Shown here: positions 47,432 to 59,214 of the stretch, one piece after another
Numbering within the stretch: position 1 is the stretch's first letter
Layout of the letters: each line of letters starts with the position of its first letter
Source: Dichetophora obliterata
Taxonomy: Eukaryota; Arthropoda; Insecta; Diptera; Sciomyzidae
Direction: 5' to 3'
Assembly: GCA_963920525.1 (NCBI GenBank)
Contig: OY986439.1
Location: forward strand, 49,293,482-49,357,481
Length of the DNA stretch: 64,000 bases
Made by a program: the position numbers and the translations under genes
Notes under the pieces: model-generated
Databases searched by the model: none
What the model saw: the letters and a program-made list of their open reading frames with translations, nothing else
What the model was told of the DNA's origin: nothing

Positions 47432-50400
47432 GTTTATTTTACTCGGTTAGTTTTTGGTAGTGTTGAAACAAATTTTACAATGTTTCTCTATAGATATAGG
47501 ATGTAGAAAAATTTTGATCAGCAACACTTATACGAGTAGTAAAATTTTCTATGGAAAATTTTTACAAAATATCTTGACCCGGTTAAACAGCGTGAAATTG
47601 TATTTTTTCTACTATTTTAAAAAGGGTCAAAACAGACTCTTAAAAAAGGGCGCTCAAATATTCTACAAATATATTTCCTTTAAAATTTTACTGTAGGCCT
47701 GTGCATACAACAACTCTATATATCAAAAGCATTTACTTAATAGTTTTCTTACATATTTTGCTAGTTAATTGCTAGATTGAGTGTTAACTTAGAACCATTA
47801 TTAAAAATTACTTCGAGGTTAACTTTTAAAATTCCGCTCCAAGTGTTTTTCATTTCTATCTTCTCTTCGACAAGACGTTGGTCAAAGTCTGAAGGAATTA
47901 TTTTTGTTGTTGGACTGTGCAATTAGTGAAAAACACGTGTTTTGATTAAATAACGACGAATAAAATATTTTTGCTGTTTTATGTCTTTTAGGACTGAACA
48001 AAGAGTCTATAAACACACACATACAACCACGCTATGAACAAATTAACAATATTAACACGTTCGCACACACATGCGTAAGTAACATAACAATACATAATAA
48101 GCGCGTCGTGAATTTAAAAATTCCAAAATCTTTAGTGAAAAATATTTGCATTTTGTTGAGATTTGCATAAAATCTAAACACCCGCATGACATTGAAGTCG
48201 GAACATTTGTGAATGGCGGTGTGGGTTTAAGTGTAAGTGTGTGTCTTTGCATAATATAAATATTTATTAAGTATTATTGTTGTGTTCTTTTTACGTTATT
48301 GTTATGATTGGTTGACTAAGGTTTTTTTTCTCAAGCTCAAGTCTTGTGACTTAATTGAATGCAGAACACGTGAAATCGGTGTAAAAGGGAATGCAAAATA
48401 AAACAAGTTGTAGAACAAGAAAAACGTGAAATTCAACTGCTTAGTTTAAGCAGACAATAAAGTTTTTTTTTTTAAAAAAAAAATGGGGTGTTGCTTTTTC
48501 TTCTCATTTTGAAATGTCATAATAATATTAAGCAAGCAAAAATAAGTCAAAACCACACGCCTCTGATGTTCACAGTTGCGCTCAAATGTTTGGCATAACT
48601 TTTGTCTAACATAAATAAGCTGTCAAAGTGCGAAACGTTGAGCGTTGGGGGCGTGGTAAAGGCGTTTGCTGAAGACAAAATTTAAATGGAAATAATTTAA
48701 TTAAAAGTTTTTCGGCAAGAACAGTTGAAAGAGGGATGGTGGGAAAGTACATGGATATAGTGGATTTTGGTTTAAAATAAAATTAGTGCGTACCTTTACG
48801 TATTTGCTCTTTTAAAAGTGTTAAGCGTGTTGAGCATAGCTTTAGTAAAATTGAATTAAATAATTTTTGCTATAATTTCAGTTCACTTTTAAATGCCTAG
48901 AAAATAAAGTAAAAAATTGATTGAAGCCTACTTATAGGCATTTTATTGAAGTTATGTGAGTGAGCTGAGGCCCGTGCAAAAAACATTGAGATAGAAAAGG
49001 TACTGATGAGTAAAAAAAATTTCAAAAAACAATGCAATTAAGTTTTAAGAAAGTTGCAAAAAGTATGCCTTAAAGTATGTAACCACGAATTTTACCCACG
49101 CTACAGTTAATGAACAAAGTTTGTATAAAATTTCTTATTTTTGCCGCGTATAAATTTCATAAAAAAATCTTTGTTGCATAATTTGCGCTGCGAATAAATA
49201 TATAAATATTGCCTGCTTTCAGGCAATTCATACAAATTATTGGATTTTGTTTTGCCTTTCGGAATGAGTAGCTTTATAATTTCTTAAAACAAATAGTGTA
49301 ATTTAATTTTCGTTCTGCCCCAAGACAAATTGGCGCTTTTATTTAACTCATTTCTGCTTTCTACCCCTTTTTTCACACTTCATCCAAAAACTGAAACATT
49401 CGCTTTTTGCTTTTTTGCTGCACAACAACTCATAAAGTTATCTATGCTGAAGGCTATGCATTCAGTTGAAATGATTAAAAATTATTTCAGTTATAAAATG
49501 GGTAAAAGTAGAGCAGAGCCAACATTCACACACATACACACATGCACACGCACATGTACACAGCTGTAGTATACACATACATACACACACTTAAAGACGC
49601 AGAGTGAGTAAAGAAATACAAGCATACAAAACTAGCAAACAGAACGCGCGTTGCTTATTTTTTAATTAAAAATTATGAACAGGAAGCAAAACGAAAAACA
49701 GAACAAAAATAAAAACAAAACAAAAGTTTAAAAACAAAAATTCAGCTGCCTAGGTGGCGCTGTCAGCGAACTAAATGGAAATAAATGTTGCTATTTCTGT
49801 GATGAGTGCGAAGAAAGTCGTTTGCATATTTTAGAGTTTGTAGGCGATTTTTTTTTTTTTAATTTTGGACGAGCTCGTTTTTCATTTAATTTCAATGTAA
49901 TTACTTACTAACTAACATTAAGTCAAGTTTTGAGGCATTACAAGGAGCTGAAAGACTTTGCCAACATAACATATACAAGAGCCTGTTTTTCTTTTGTGTT
50001 TTTTAAGACTTTTTTGTCTCTTTTTTGTATTTTTAATTAACATAATATTTTTATGAAATACAGTCTTTTAAAAGTTATATGTATTTTTTGATATACAAGA
50101 ATTTTAAAATTTTTAATTGTTATTTTGATTTTTAAATTTTTTATCTCAGTTTGAATTCAGTAATAATATCTAGTATTATGTTATATTTTGTTTTGTTTTT
50201 AATTATTTAAATAAATCTTAAAATAAATTTTTAATTTCAATAAATATTTTCAAATGTTTTTCTTTAAGATTTCATTTTGATGAATTTTTTTGTGTTCCAT
50301 ATTTTATTGCCTTTTATTACGTTCTGCTGGCTTTAACTTTTTATGCAGTACATTTTTTCTTCTTAATAGTTTTCAAAAATAGTTTTCGTTATTTTTTGAT

Positions 50401-50567
50401 TCATTGTTGCTTCCTTTCGTAATTCCATTTTTACTTTTAACATTTCTTCTATTATTGCTCAGCAACCAAAGTAATTATAGACTTGGAATAACGGATTCTG
50501 GTAGAGCAGATAACAAGAATTATACGTGTATCAGCCGTTTAATTCAATTAAATTCAATCAATTAAAG
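47432..50567. other. Non-coding stretch
   Basis: No gene is supported. Poly-T/poly-A tracts, a CA-rich microsatellite (49525-49592) and otherwise AT-rich DNA. Open stretches (for example 49330-49569) are not recognisable. Confidence 0.4.
49525..49592 (+). repeat. Imperfect CA microsatellite
   Basis: ACACACATACACACATGCAC-type sequence runs on with interruptions and ends ATACATACACACAC. Non-coding. Confidence 0.8.
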
Positions 50568-52755
50568 ATAAGCGCGTGGGTAGTTTTGACCCGCGATCAC
50601 GCACGCTCACGATGTGGTTTCTTTTACGCACGCACACTCATGATTATATTTTTTACTCACGCTTACGTACGATCAAGGTGTATTTTCTTCTAATCACGCA
50701 CGAGCACGAATCAAGTTATTTTTTACTCATGATGACATTTTTTGACTCACAATTGCTCACGAATATAATTTTTTACGAGTAGGCACGCTTTCAGTGTTAA
50801 GTTTAAGTTTATTCAGTGCTTTTAAACTAAGAATTGTAAATTCAATTCATATCTTATATATACAGCTGTGGTCAAAATAATAGCAGTACTATTTTATTGA
50901 CACATGTTTGCATAAAAATTACTTGTCTACAAATTTCGGTAATCCGGTAAACCCATTATCTTTCCTATATGTACTTTCATCGCTGGTTCGAAACCTGTCA
51001 TCAGTTTCCTCCTATATTGTAAAATTTTCCAGATACAGGGTGTTTTACGTTTTTAGCAAGTGTTTAGTATTATTGATTTAGAACCTAAAGTACTCACCAT
51101 AAAATAAAAAATAATATTTTGTATTTTAGAAAAATTACCAAATTTTCCATCAATAATTCAACCACTATCGTGCCATGTGTTGTAGCAGAACTAAAATTTT
51201 GAGATTATCAAACGAAATATCAAAAAATTTTGTATATTTTGTTTTAGAGGAGCTGTAATCGTCCAAATTTAAAATGTCTGTTTTTCATATAAAAATACAC
51301 TTAATCAACAGGTTTTTTCTAAATTCTAACTTTGCATGATAACAGCTCTGCTAAACTAAAAGATACAAAATTTGTTGATATTTCGTTGCGTAATCTGAAA
51401 ATTTTAGCTCCGCTACAGCACATAATACGAAAATGGTTGATAGATTAATGGAAAAGTTGATATTTCTTCTAAAATAGAAAATATTCTTTTTTATTTTATG
51501 GTTAGTAGTTTATATTCTATATAAATAATACTTAACACGTGCCAAAAGCGTAAAACACCCCGTATCTTGAAAATGTTACAATATCGTAGAAAACTGTGTA
51601 CAAATTTGGAACGAGTATTGAAAATACATCTGAATGATAATCGGTTTACCGGATCGAAAATTTGTAGACTAGTATTATTTATCTAAACATGTTTGATGCA
51701 TCTAATATCAGTGGCCCCCTATATAGGGAAGATCCACGGGTTTGGACCCTCCAGAGCCATGGAATCTGTACCAAATATCTCACGTTATTGTGAATTGATT
51801 ATAATTTTAAGTTAAACACGAATCCAAATGTATATGTATTGCAAAAATTTCTTCATTTCCTCAAGAAAGTTTTAAAAATTTGAATTAGTTAAGTGTTTAA
51901 TTTTGCAAAATCGGACAACAATTAAAGGAGATAAAGTGACGCGTGTAGCTTCAAGAAATTCGGTGTTGTTTAGATTCAATTCAACAAGCTCATAATTTTT
52001 TTTCCTATCTACCATTTTTCGAAGCTTCAACAAAGTAAATCTGTGAAACATGACATTCGGCTTTAGCAAACAGTCGGTATTCAAAAGTATACTTTTTTAG
52101 GTTATTAAATTTTTTACGCTTCCCGCAACCAAATGCTATCCACGCCACTGTCTTATATATTACTTATATGAATACATATATTATAATATTATATGAATAC
52201 ATATTATATGAATACATTAGTTACTTTGCAGAAAAAGTATTAATCTTTAGTTGGAAACCGCAGATTATTATTTAAGTTGAAAGTAAAACTATTTAAACAT
52301 TTAAAACCATTTTAGATCCATTGAATTAAATTAATAAAAAGTATGATTTGAGAGTATTATTTTAATTGAAGTTTTTATTTAATAAAGTAATCTATCCAAA
52401 TTTTCCACCTGTAGTCTGGATATTCTTTCCTCTGTGAAGCTGCTTCAAGAAGTCGCGGACGTTTCGCAACTAAAGAAAGAATAATTAAATAAAGCAAAGT
52501 TGGTTGTTGTCGCTTTATTAGAAGAAGTCAGTGTTGCGTTGTGTATGCAATTGGTAGAAAAACCGTAAAAAAAGCAGTACTTAATTTTTGCACAGATATG
52601 AAAATTAAGAAAAACAAGTCGTGACACGAATATATTTAAGTGACGCACGCTCACGCACGAATAAATTCAACTAAACACGTTCACGAATATTTAATGTTTT
52701 TTGTTTCGCTCACGATACCGACGTAATTCATCGTGACATGCGCCCATCTCTAGTT
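50568..52755. mobile_element. Element with CTCACGCACG repeat arrays at both ends
   Basis: Left array: seven imperfect units of about 20-37 bp between 50597 and 50785, each with a CACG-rich part (ATCACGCACGCTCACGATG) and a T-rich part (TATTTTTTACTCACG). Right array (52621-52740): GACGCACGCTCACGCACG, AACACGTTCACGAATATT and TCGCTCACGATACCG. The outer borders (AGATAAGCGCGTGGG left; GCGCCCATCTCT right) are weakly inverted. A Tc1-like foldback is nested at 50863-51717. Minus-strand DNA at 52370-52485 reads KRPRLLEAASQRKEYPDYRW to a stop, a possible C-terminus of an unrecognised protein. Confidence 0.5.
50863..51717. mobile_element. Tc1-like foldback element
   Basis: CAGCTGTGGTCAAAATAATA preceded by TA at 50861-50862 resembles Tc1-type ends. 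The left arm (about 50930-51240) and right arm (about 51355-51660) pair over roughly 300 bp: ACAAATTTCGGTAATCCGGT answers ACCGGATCGAAAATTTGT, and AGATACAGGGTGTTTTACG answers CGTAAAACACCCCGTATCT. The far right end is diverged. A truncated relative borders the TATATC array at 31798. Confidence 0.75.
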
Positions 52756-53690
52756 TAAATATTAAAAGTTTCTTAAAATTCTTAAATTTTCGAACACTGT
52801 TGTGTTTTTGGCTTTTATTTTCCGTACTCCAACCTAAACTTCTTTTACAAATATTTTTATTTATTTTATGTGCTGCCCATATTCTCGTTTCTCTTCTTCA
52901 TAGATTCCAACATTTTATACATTTCAATCGTTATTTCAAATAAGTTTTTATGAAATTCAATTATTCCTGACTTTTATTTCCCTTGCCTTGAAGTTTACCT
53001 TTAAGTGCCTTTAATCACTCCTTTCGTCATTCTTAAAACATCAACTCTTTAAAAATAATATTTTTTGCTTAAATCATTTTTTTATTTTTTTTTATTCTAA
53101 GTAAAATGTTTCATATATTTATTTTTTACTTTTCATTCTTCATAATTTTCCCTTCCCTTACTTTTTTCTCATTCCAAATTTTTCAACTTTTTCGAGTAAA
53201 GAAATTTTTAACTTAAGCCGAACAGTGGCTAAACAAAGGTCGAATAGAGCTTAGCAGTTTATACACAAATTAATATATTCCGCTGAACTTATTTATTTCT
53301 TGGAATGACTTCGCTTTACACAATTAGGTAGCAATAAAAATTTTTTATTATCTAAACACTCTAGCCTTGTCTCCGATAGTCAATTTTTCATATATTGCCC
53401 ATATCTTTGGGATTCCATTGATTATAACACACAAAAAATTAGAAACGCTGTCAATTTTGAAAGGAAACGATTATCGTCATTGTCGTCCTTGAAATAAGTT
53501 CAACATGTTAACCATAAGAGCAAGTCCTTTTAAAGTATTTCATATCTGTTTATATAAAATTTTCTATGTTTTCGGTTTCCTATTGTGATAAGCACTTCAT
53601 GCTAGTTTTAAATATAAGTGTTATTTGCTGCTAAATTTTTATTATGATTAATGCAAGTTTAGAGATATTATATCTTGAAACACTAAAAGT
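52756..53690. other. T-rich non-coding stretch
   Basis: No gene. The plus strand is strongly enriched in T over A. A short run of 11-bp units (GCCGAACAGTG, GCTAAACAAAG, GTCGAATAGAG) occurs at about 53218-53251, like the clusters at 46681 and 54352. Confidence 0.4.
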
Positions 53691-53955
53691 CCTATTCTGG
53701 CTACTTGAAAATAGTAAACTAGTATTTTTAATATTTCTATGTGTTTGTTGTAATTTATTTGTTTCAAAACAAAATTTGAAGTTCAAAAAACAAAATTTTT
53801 TTAATGAAATTGTCACTATCTGAAAAGCAGTAGACAATTTTTATCAAAATTTATTATTTTTGAGCTTCAAATTTTGTTTTGAAATAAAAAAATTACAACA
53901 AGCACATAAAAATAGTAAAAATACTGCTTGAATATTGTCAAGTTGCCAGAATAGG
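53691..53955. mobile_element. MITE with CCTATTCTGGC ends
   Basis: CCTATTCTGGCTACTTG at the left and, complemented, CCTATTCTGGCAACTTG at the right start arms of about 110 bp, including GTTGTAATTT and TTTCAAAACAAAATTTGAAG. Length 265 bp. No target duplication was settled. Confidence 0.75.
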
Positions 53956-54000
53956 GCTGTAAGAACTGAAAAACATAGTAATTAAATAAATCATCTGTTC

Positions 54001-54112
54001 TGAAACAGTTCTGTCTGTGTGATTGACTCTATTCAGAACTGAAGTTGTTGTTGTCATTTTTGTATCCTTCAAAACTTACTTGATCTAAATAATTCACAAT
54101 TAAAATCATGTA
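54001..54112 (+). repeat. TTG-bearing dispersed repeat, copy 2
   Basis: GTGTGATTGACTCTATTCAG, TTGTTGTTGT and CTTCAAAACTTACTTGATCT match the copy at 2888-3015 on both sides of the TTG run. Confidence 0.65.
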
Positions 54113-54351
54113 CAAATTCAAAGAATAGATCACAGTTAAATATCAAATAAATAATCTCTTATATCCCTTTCTCGTATGTACTTTATACATTTTTTTTAAC
54201 TCTCTTCTCTTCTTTGTTTTATGCTAAGACTTTTAAACAATCCTAAAAAACATTCAATTTTTGAAAGTAAGACCGAGTAAGGGTTAAACAGCGACTATTA
54301 AAAAAATTATTGAAAGCTACTGTTAATATTTAAATAATATTGACCAAACAA

Positions 54352-54825
54352 AAATTTGCAAGACTTCTTGGCTGAACAGCGGCCGAAACTATACATTTTT
54401 CAATGCATGAAAATAAGAAAATTTGCAGATATGCAAAACCATTCTCTAAGCAGAAAACATAAGAAACAGGACTATCAGCGCCAGTAACGTGCAGCGAAAA
54501 CTTATGTTTTGTTATTTGCGCATGCATATGTTGTAGTATCAGCACTCTAGCAAATTTTATGAAGAATGAGTCCAGTTGCTTTCGTTACTCGTATGCGTTT
54601 GTTATGAACATCGAGTGCTGTTTTTTATAATGTATGTGTTTTTTGACATAAGTTTTTTAAACATAAGTTTAAAAGTTAAATTTATGTCGGAATATTGTTT
54701 GAAAGCTGAAACTGTTTGACCCGCGTTTGGACGCTGTTCGGACGCTGTTCGGACACTGTTCAGATATTGTTCATGATTATATTTCTAGTATGTTTGACCC
54801 TTATTCGACTGCTATTCGGCCCATT
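54352..54825. mobile_element. Second element with 11-bp phased repeats
   Basis: TTTGCAAGACTTCTTGGCTG and AACAGCGGCCGAA at the left match the left cluster of the element at 46681. The right cluster (54712-54825) carries GACGCTGTTCG repeated in tandem at 11-bp spacing, plus TGTTTGACCC twice and GCTATTCGGCCCA. Orientation is opposite between the clusters. No coding region seen. Confidence 0.5.
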
Positions 54826-56267
54826 TAACTTTTACTAAAGTGTTTGTGGCTTATCTTCTGTTCTCTAATTCATAATTTATATTTAAGATTTTATATTCCT
54901 TAGTCGAAGAAAGGTTACTTTCTGTATAAATTTATTATTTTCCTTTCTCTTCTCTTTGGTATTTTCTATGTCTCTTTCTTATACATCTCATTTTTTTATA
55001 TTAGTATTCTACAATATTTGTTGTTGTTAACTTGTTGTTTTTATTATAATGCTTTTAGCAACTTTCTGCCTATCAATACTCTTAAATAATTTGCTTTTAT
55101 TAATTTACTTTTCTTATTACTTCTTTCAATGGTCTTAATAAAGAAATATTTTCATTTTTCCTTTAACATCTATGAATATTTTTTATCTCAGCTCATTACA
55201 AATAAATTCCAAGCATAGTTAGTCTTTGGAAAAAATACTCATTTTCCATTTTCTCTCTATGTTGCTTTGTGTTGTGTTGAGGTACTGATTTTCTTTAGCT
55301 CATCTATGTTCTATCTTCGCTTTGGTATTATTTGTTCTATCGCGTATTCTTATTATGGTTGTTGAGTAGCAATGTCATTATTTAATTTTTTTGATCTTTC
55401 TTTCGCCCTTCTTATAGTATGCCGTTTTAACCATTTGCTACCAACTTTTTCTTATTTCCTCTTAATTTTCTTTGTGTGTATCACCTTTTGTAGTCAATTT
55501 TATACTTTTCATCAACAATTCCTTAAGATTTAAGCACAGTTCTTCCATTCTTTTTGTTGCTATTGTTTTTCTTTTTATTGTTGTTTTTATTTTTGTTGTA
55601 GTTAGCAGGCTTTCGAGCGTTTTGTTTAATTCAATGGCACTCGTCCCAGCTGCTGCTGAAGTTGCTAGTATTGTTGTTAGCGATGTTGGTTGTTGTTGTT
55701 ATTGCTGTTGCTGATATTGTTGTTGGTGCCACTGTTGACACTGCCTTACCTACTTTGCCCACTCGTAACCACTTCAAACAGTGTTGATAACAATGTTTAT
55801 ATTTTTGTTTGAATTATAATTATTTGTTCTTCTTTTCTACTGCCTTTCAGCCAATCTTTAGTGTTTTCTTTGTTGTTCCGACTTCGACAACGACTCCGAT
55901 TAAGAAATTGAGATTTTTTTTCGTTTTTTGTATTTGCTTTGTTTTCAATTTAGTCTATGAAAAGCATTCTCTTGTTGGTTGATAAGATTTGTTCGTGACA
56001 CACGGAAAGAAAAAAAAAATAGAAAAAAATAAATACAACTCTACGATATAAGCAACATTTCTAGAGATAACAGGATACTAAAACAAGAGAGCAAGAACTA
56101 AACTAATTGAGAAGTTATACGTGTGCATGGTGAAAGCTTTGATAATTGTGTACTGTAAGAACTAACTTCAGCAAAAATTTGGAGAAAATTTCATCTATCA
56201 GAAACTATGCTTACGGCATACGACAGAGCAGCTCCATAAATTGTTATTAATTTTAGCTATAAAAAAG
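54826..56267. other. T- and C-rich non-coding stretch
   Basis: No gene is supported. The plus strand is strongly pyrimidine-biased; TTG and GCTGCTG words cluster at 55600-55735. The open stretch at 55472-55714 is a product of these repeats. Confidence 0.4.
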
Positions 56268-57075
56268 GGCAATTCACGATCTTGGTGAATCATTGCAAAT
56301 GCGTTTTTGCAAGGGTAGATTTTTGTAAGAACAATTTTAATATTATAATGTTGCAAATGCTTTACAACAGTTGTTTTTTCTGTTGTTTCTAGTATTTTTT
56401 TCCCCATTAATTTTTGTTTTAATTTTCTCTTTTAATTATTTTTTTAAACTCCCTCCATTTCTGTAAGCATGTATTTAACTTCATTGTTTTATCCAATTTT
56501 TATTCATTGACAATGAAACTAGAACATTTGAAATAGTGCTAAAGCTAAAATTGAAGAAATGTGAGTTTATACGTATATAGTACGAATTGGCAAAAAAAAA
56601 TGTACGACAGACAGCAGTAATGCATTGTTCTTGACGTTTCTCTCAATTCATCATCACTCGTTAAGTTTCGATCAAATGTTAAGTGTCAAAAACAAGCTTG
56701 AGCTCTTTCTTCAGCAGCCAATAAGAAAATAGAGATAAGATAGTAACGTTGCGGGGATGTAAAAAATTGGCACGACGTATGTTTTCATCCATTTCCTACA
56801 ATATATTCCCACTTGTTTTCAGTTTTTGAAATTGGACAAAAAAATTAAGCGTCACACAGGCTTCAGCATTTCTTTCTTTTATTGTAAAATAAGTTTTTTT
56901 GCCGCTAAAAGTGTGAACAATGAAATAGCGTCACGTAATATTATTGGATTTCAATATGCAACAGTCTTTTGTTATAGCAAATGCATTAATGTTGCAAAGG
57001 CATATCAATGATTTTTGTTTTTGTAAAAGCGACTAGTTTTACATTTGAAACATGGAACATCATCGTGAATTACTC
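56268..57075. mobile_element. Diverged long relative of the GGCAGTTCACGATC MITE
   Basis: GGCAATTCACGATC at the left and, complemented, GAGTAATTCACGATG at the right resemble the ends of the palindrome at 7819. GCAAATGC- and TTTTTGTTTTTGTAAAAGC-like sequences of that element recur inside both ends. The 808-bp length and the divergence suggest an older, less deleted member. No intact protein. Confidence 0.6.
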
Positions 57076-57589
57076 TATGTTTTTGGAATCTATCTAAAAT
57101 CTCATAATTTTTGCAAATTCGCGATTATTAAAGGTTTGCTGCTCAACCATCTTCAAACCATTTATAATTATTTAATCTGAATTTTTGTTACATTTTCGAC
57201 ATTAAATTAAAATCGTTCACTGTTTCCTTTGATTTGTTCCGCTCGCATTGAATTCACTTTTTAACGAACGAATCAATTAAGTAAATTAATTTGTATCTCC
57301 ATACCTTTACAACTTTCAACCTACCCCGCGCCACTTGAGCTACTTTTGCTACTTTTGCGCCTTTTTTTCTACTACCGTTTTTTGTCGTTTGCCATTATTT
57401 GATATGCACTCGTCATTTGAAGATAACGTCGCACAGTGGTTTAAAAGTGGAACTGAATCTTTTTTATGTGTTCATTTTTGTTTTTTTTTAAATTTTAAGT
57501 TAAGAAGTGTTTCAATAGCATATCTACAAAAAAAATTCTGAGATAAGTCTTCTATATTTTTGTCGACGAGCAGTGAATATTGCTAAATA

Positions 57590-58047
57590 TTTTCATCTCA
57601 CAACAAGTCATAATTTTAAGACATTTTCCGGTAAATACTGCTTAAACATAATTGCTTCTATTCGCTTAATTCTTTTTAAAAACAATTTGGTTATATATCT
57701 ACAATACATTTTTTCAATAATAAATATTTTTTATTTAAAAAGTTTTCTTTTTTTTTTAATTTATTCAAACCATTTTTTCTAGTGTACAAATTGCTTGAGG
57801 CAACATGGTATCACGTCATAAAATTTATTTATATGTATTTTGCAGGTTTTATGTTGTTACAGGAATGACAAAAACCGATTTTTTTTTAAATTATCTCTGC
57901 ATTTCCTGACTTTTCTTCTGTTTTTTTCCAAATTATCTTTTTTATGCTTAGCTGTTTTAGATTTTGGATAAATTTTAAATTTTGTTTTGTTTTTTGTTTT
58001 TTGAAATTGCGTTGAACTTGATTGATATATCTATTTCATAATATGTT
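57590..58047 (+). repeat. Left arm of a 5-kb-spaced inverted duplication
   Basis: The sequence from CACAACAAGTCATAATTTTA (57598) to ATCTATTTCATAATATG (58045) is present as a near-identical reverse complement at 62614-63058. A 60-codon open segment in this arm is identical in the other, showing that almost no substitutions have accumulated. Only the stretch near 57990-58025 differs clearly. Confidence 0.9.
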
Positions 58048-58259
58048 CTATTTTTTTTTTGTTCGTAGAGCTATTCCAATTTTTGGAAACTTTTGGTGGA
58101 ATTTATCATTTCGTTTGTAAAGCCCTTATAGAGGCGTGGCAGGTATAGTTTATTCGAATTCTATATAACTGAATAAAACCTTTCTAAAATATGACAAGTT
58201 TGTTTAATTTAAAAACATAATGTAGCTAGTTATTTACTATTTTCAAATACAAAATACAA

Positions 58260-58760
58260 AATAATCTTATATATTAAGAAAAATTTATTAATTTTCAGAC
58301 AATTAATTATTTGGATTAAGCAAATTCTACGATTTATAAGAAAATTTAAAATCAAAGCATTATAATAAAGAGAATATTGTTATTTAGATGAAGCAAATTC
58401 TTCTTATTTCTAGGAAAACAAATTTCTTAAATCAAGTAAATTATTCTTGTTTTCAGCATATTGTGTGCTTGGATCAAGCATGTTTCTGCTTCTAATAAGA
58501 ATATAAAATTTCCTATATCAAGCAAAACCTTCTACTATTAAGAAAACTGTCTACTTGAGTCAAGCATTTTGTTCTCAACTCAAGGAAAATACAATTTTCA
58601 AATCAAGCAAATTATTGTAGTTTTCAGCAAATTGTTTACTTGAATCAAGCAATTTTTTCTCACTTTAAGCATATATTAGACTTGAGAGTTATCAAGAGTT
58701 CTAAGCAAATGTTGCTAGAATTAAACAATTTTTTTTAATTAATGTGTTTTAGATTTGCTA
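58260..58760. repeat. Block of CTTGAATCAAGCAAA-type repeats
   Basis: Motifs like CTTGAATCAAGCAA, ATCAAGCAAATTATT and GTTTTCAGCAAATTGT recur about every 60 bp across the block (near 58315, 58430, 58475, 58520, 58560, 58605 and 58640). The wording resembles the right end of the MITE at 8022-8747 (CTTGATTCAAGCAAAATAAT). It is probably a relative of that MITE with expanded internal units. Confidence 0.55.
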
Positions 58761-59078
58761 AATTCTATCAAAACAATTCTTGAATTGAGAAATTTACGCT
58801 GACAGTCTTTCACTGATGACAGATGACTTTTAGCCGGCTAACATAGATAGCCGTAATGTTAAAGCTTTGGTATTGAAATTTGATACAAGCTTCTATTTAC
58901 AATATAAAGATCAAGCTTGAAAATAAGCAAAATGAACTTTTAAATGCAATGCAAATTTTGTATAGGAGATTTTTAGGGCGTGCCAAAACAATTTTTTTTT
59001 AATCTACGCATATATTTCATATTCTTGATATGAGTGAGTTGTTTTAATATAACTCAACAATTCAATAAAAAACATAAA

Positions 59079-59214
59079 CAGCCTAATCAAAAAACATTTA
59101 AATGTCGACTTTAAATTTAGTGTAAGCTTTTTGACAACAAATTCTATAGAAATAATGTCAGAAAAGCTCACACTTAATTTAGAGTCGACATTTAAATATT
59201 TTTTGGTTAGGCTG
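59079..59214. mobile_element. Small palindromic MITE with CAGCCTAA ends
   Basis: CAGCCTAATCAAAAAACATT at the left answers AATATTTTTTGGTTAGGCTG at the right. The arms are about 55-60 bp with few mismatches and include AAATGTCGACT. Length 136 bp. No clear target duplication. Confidence 0.8.
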
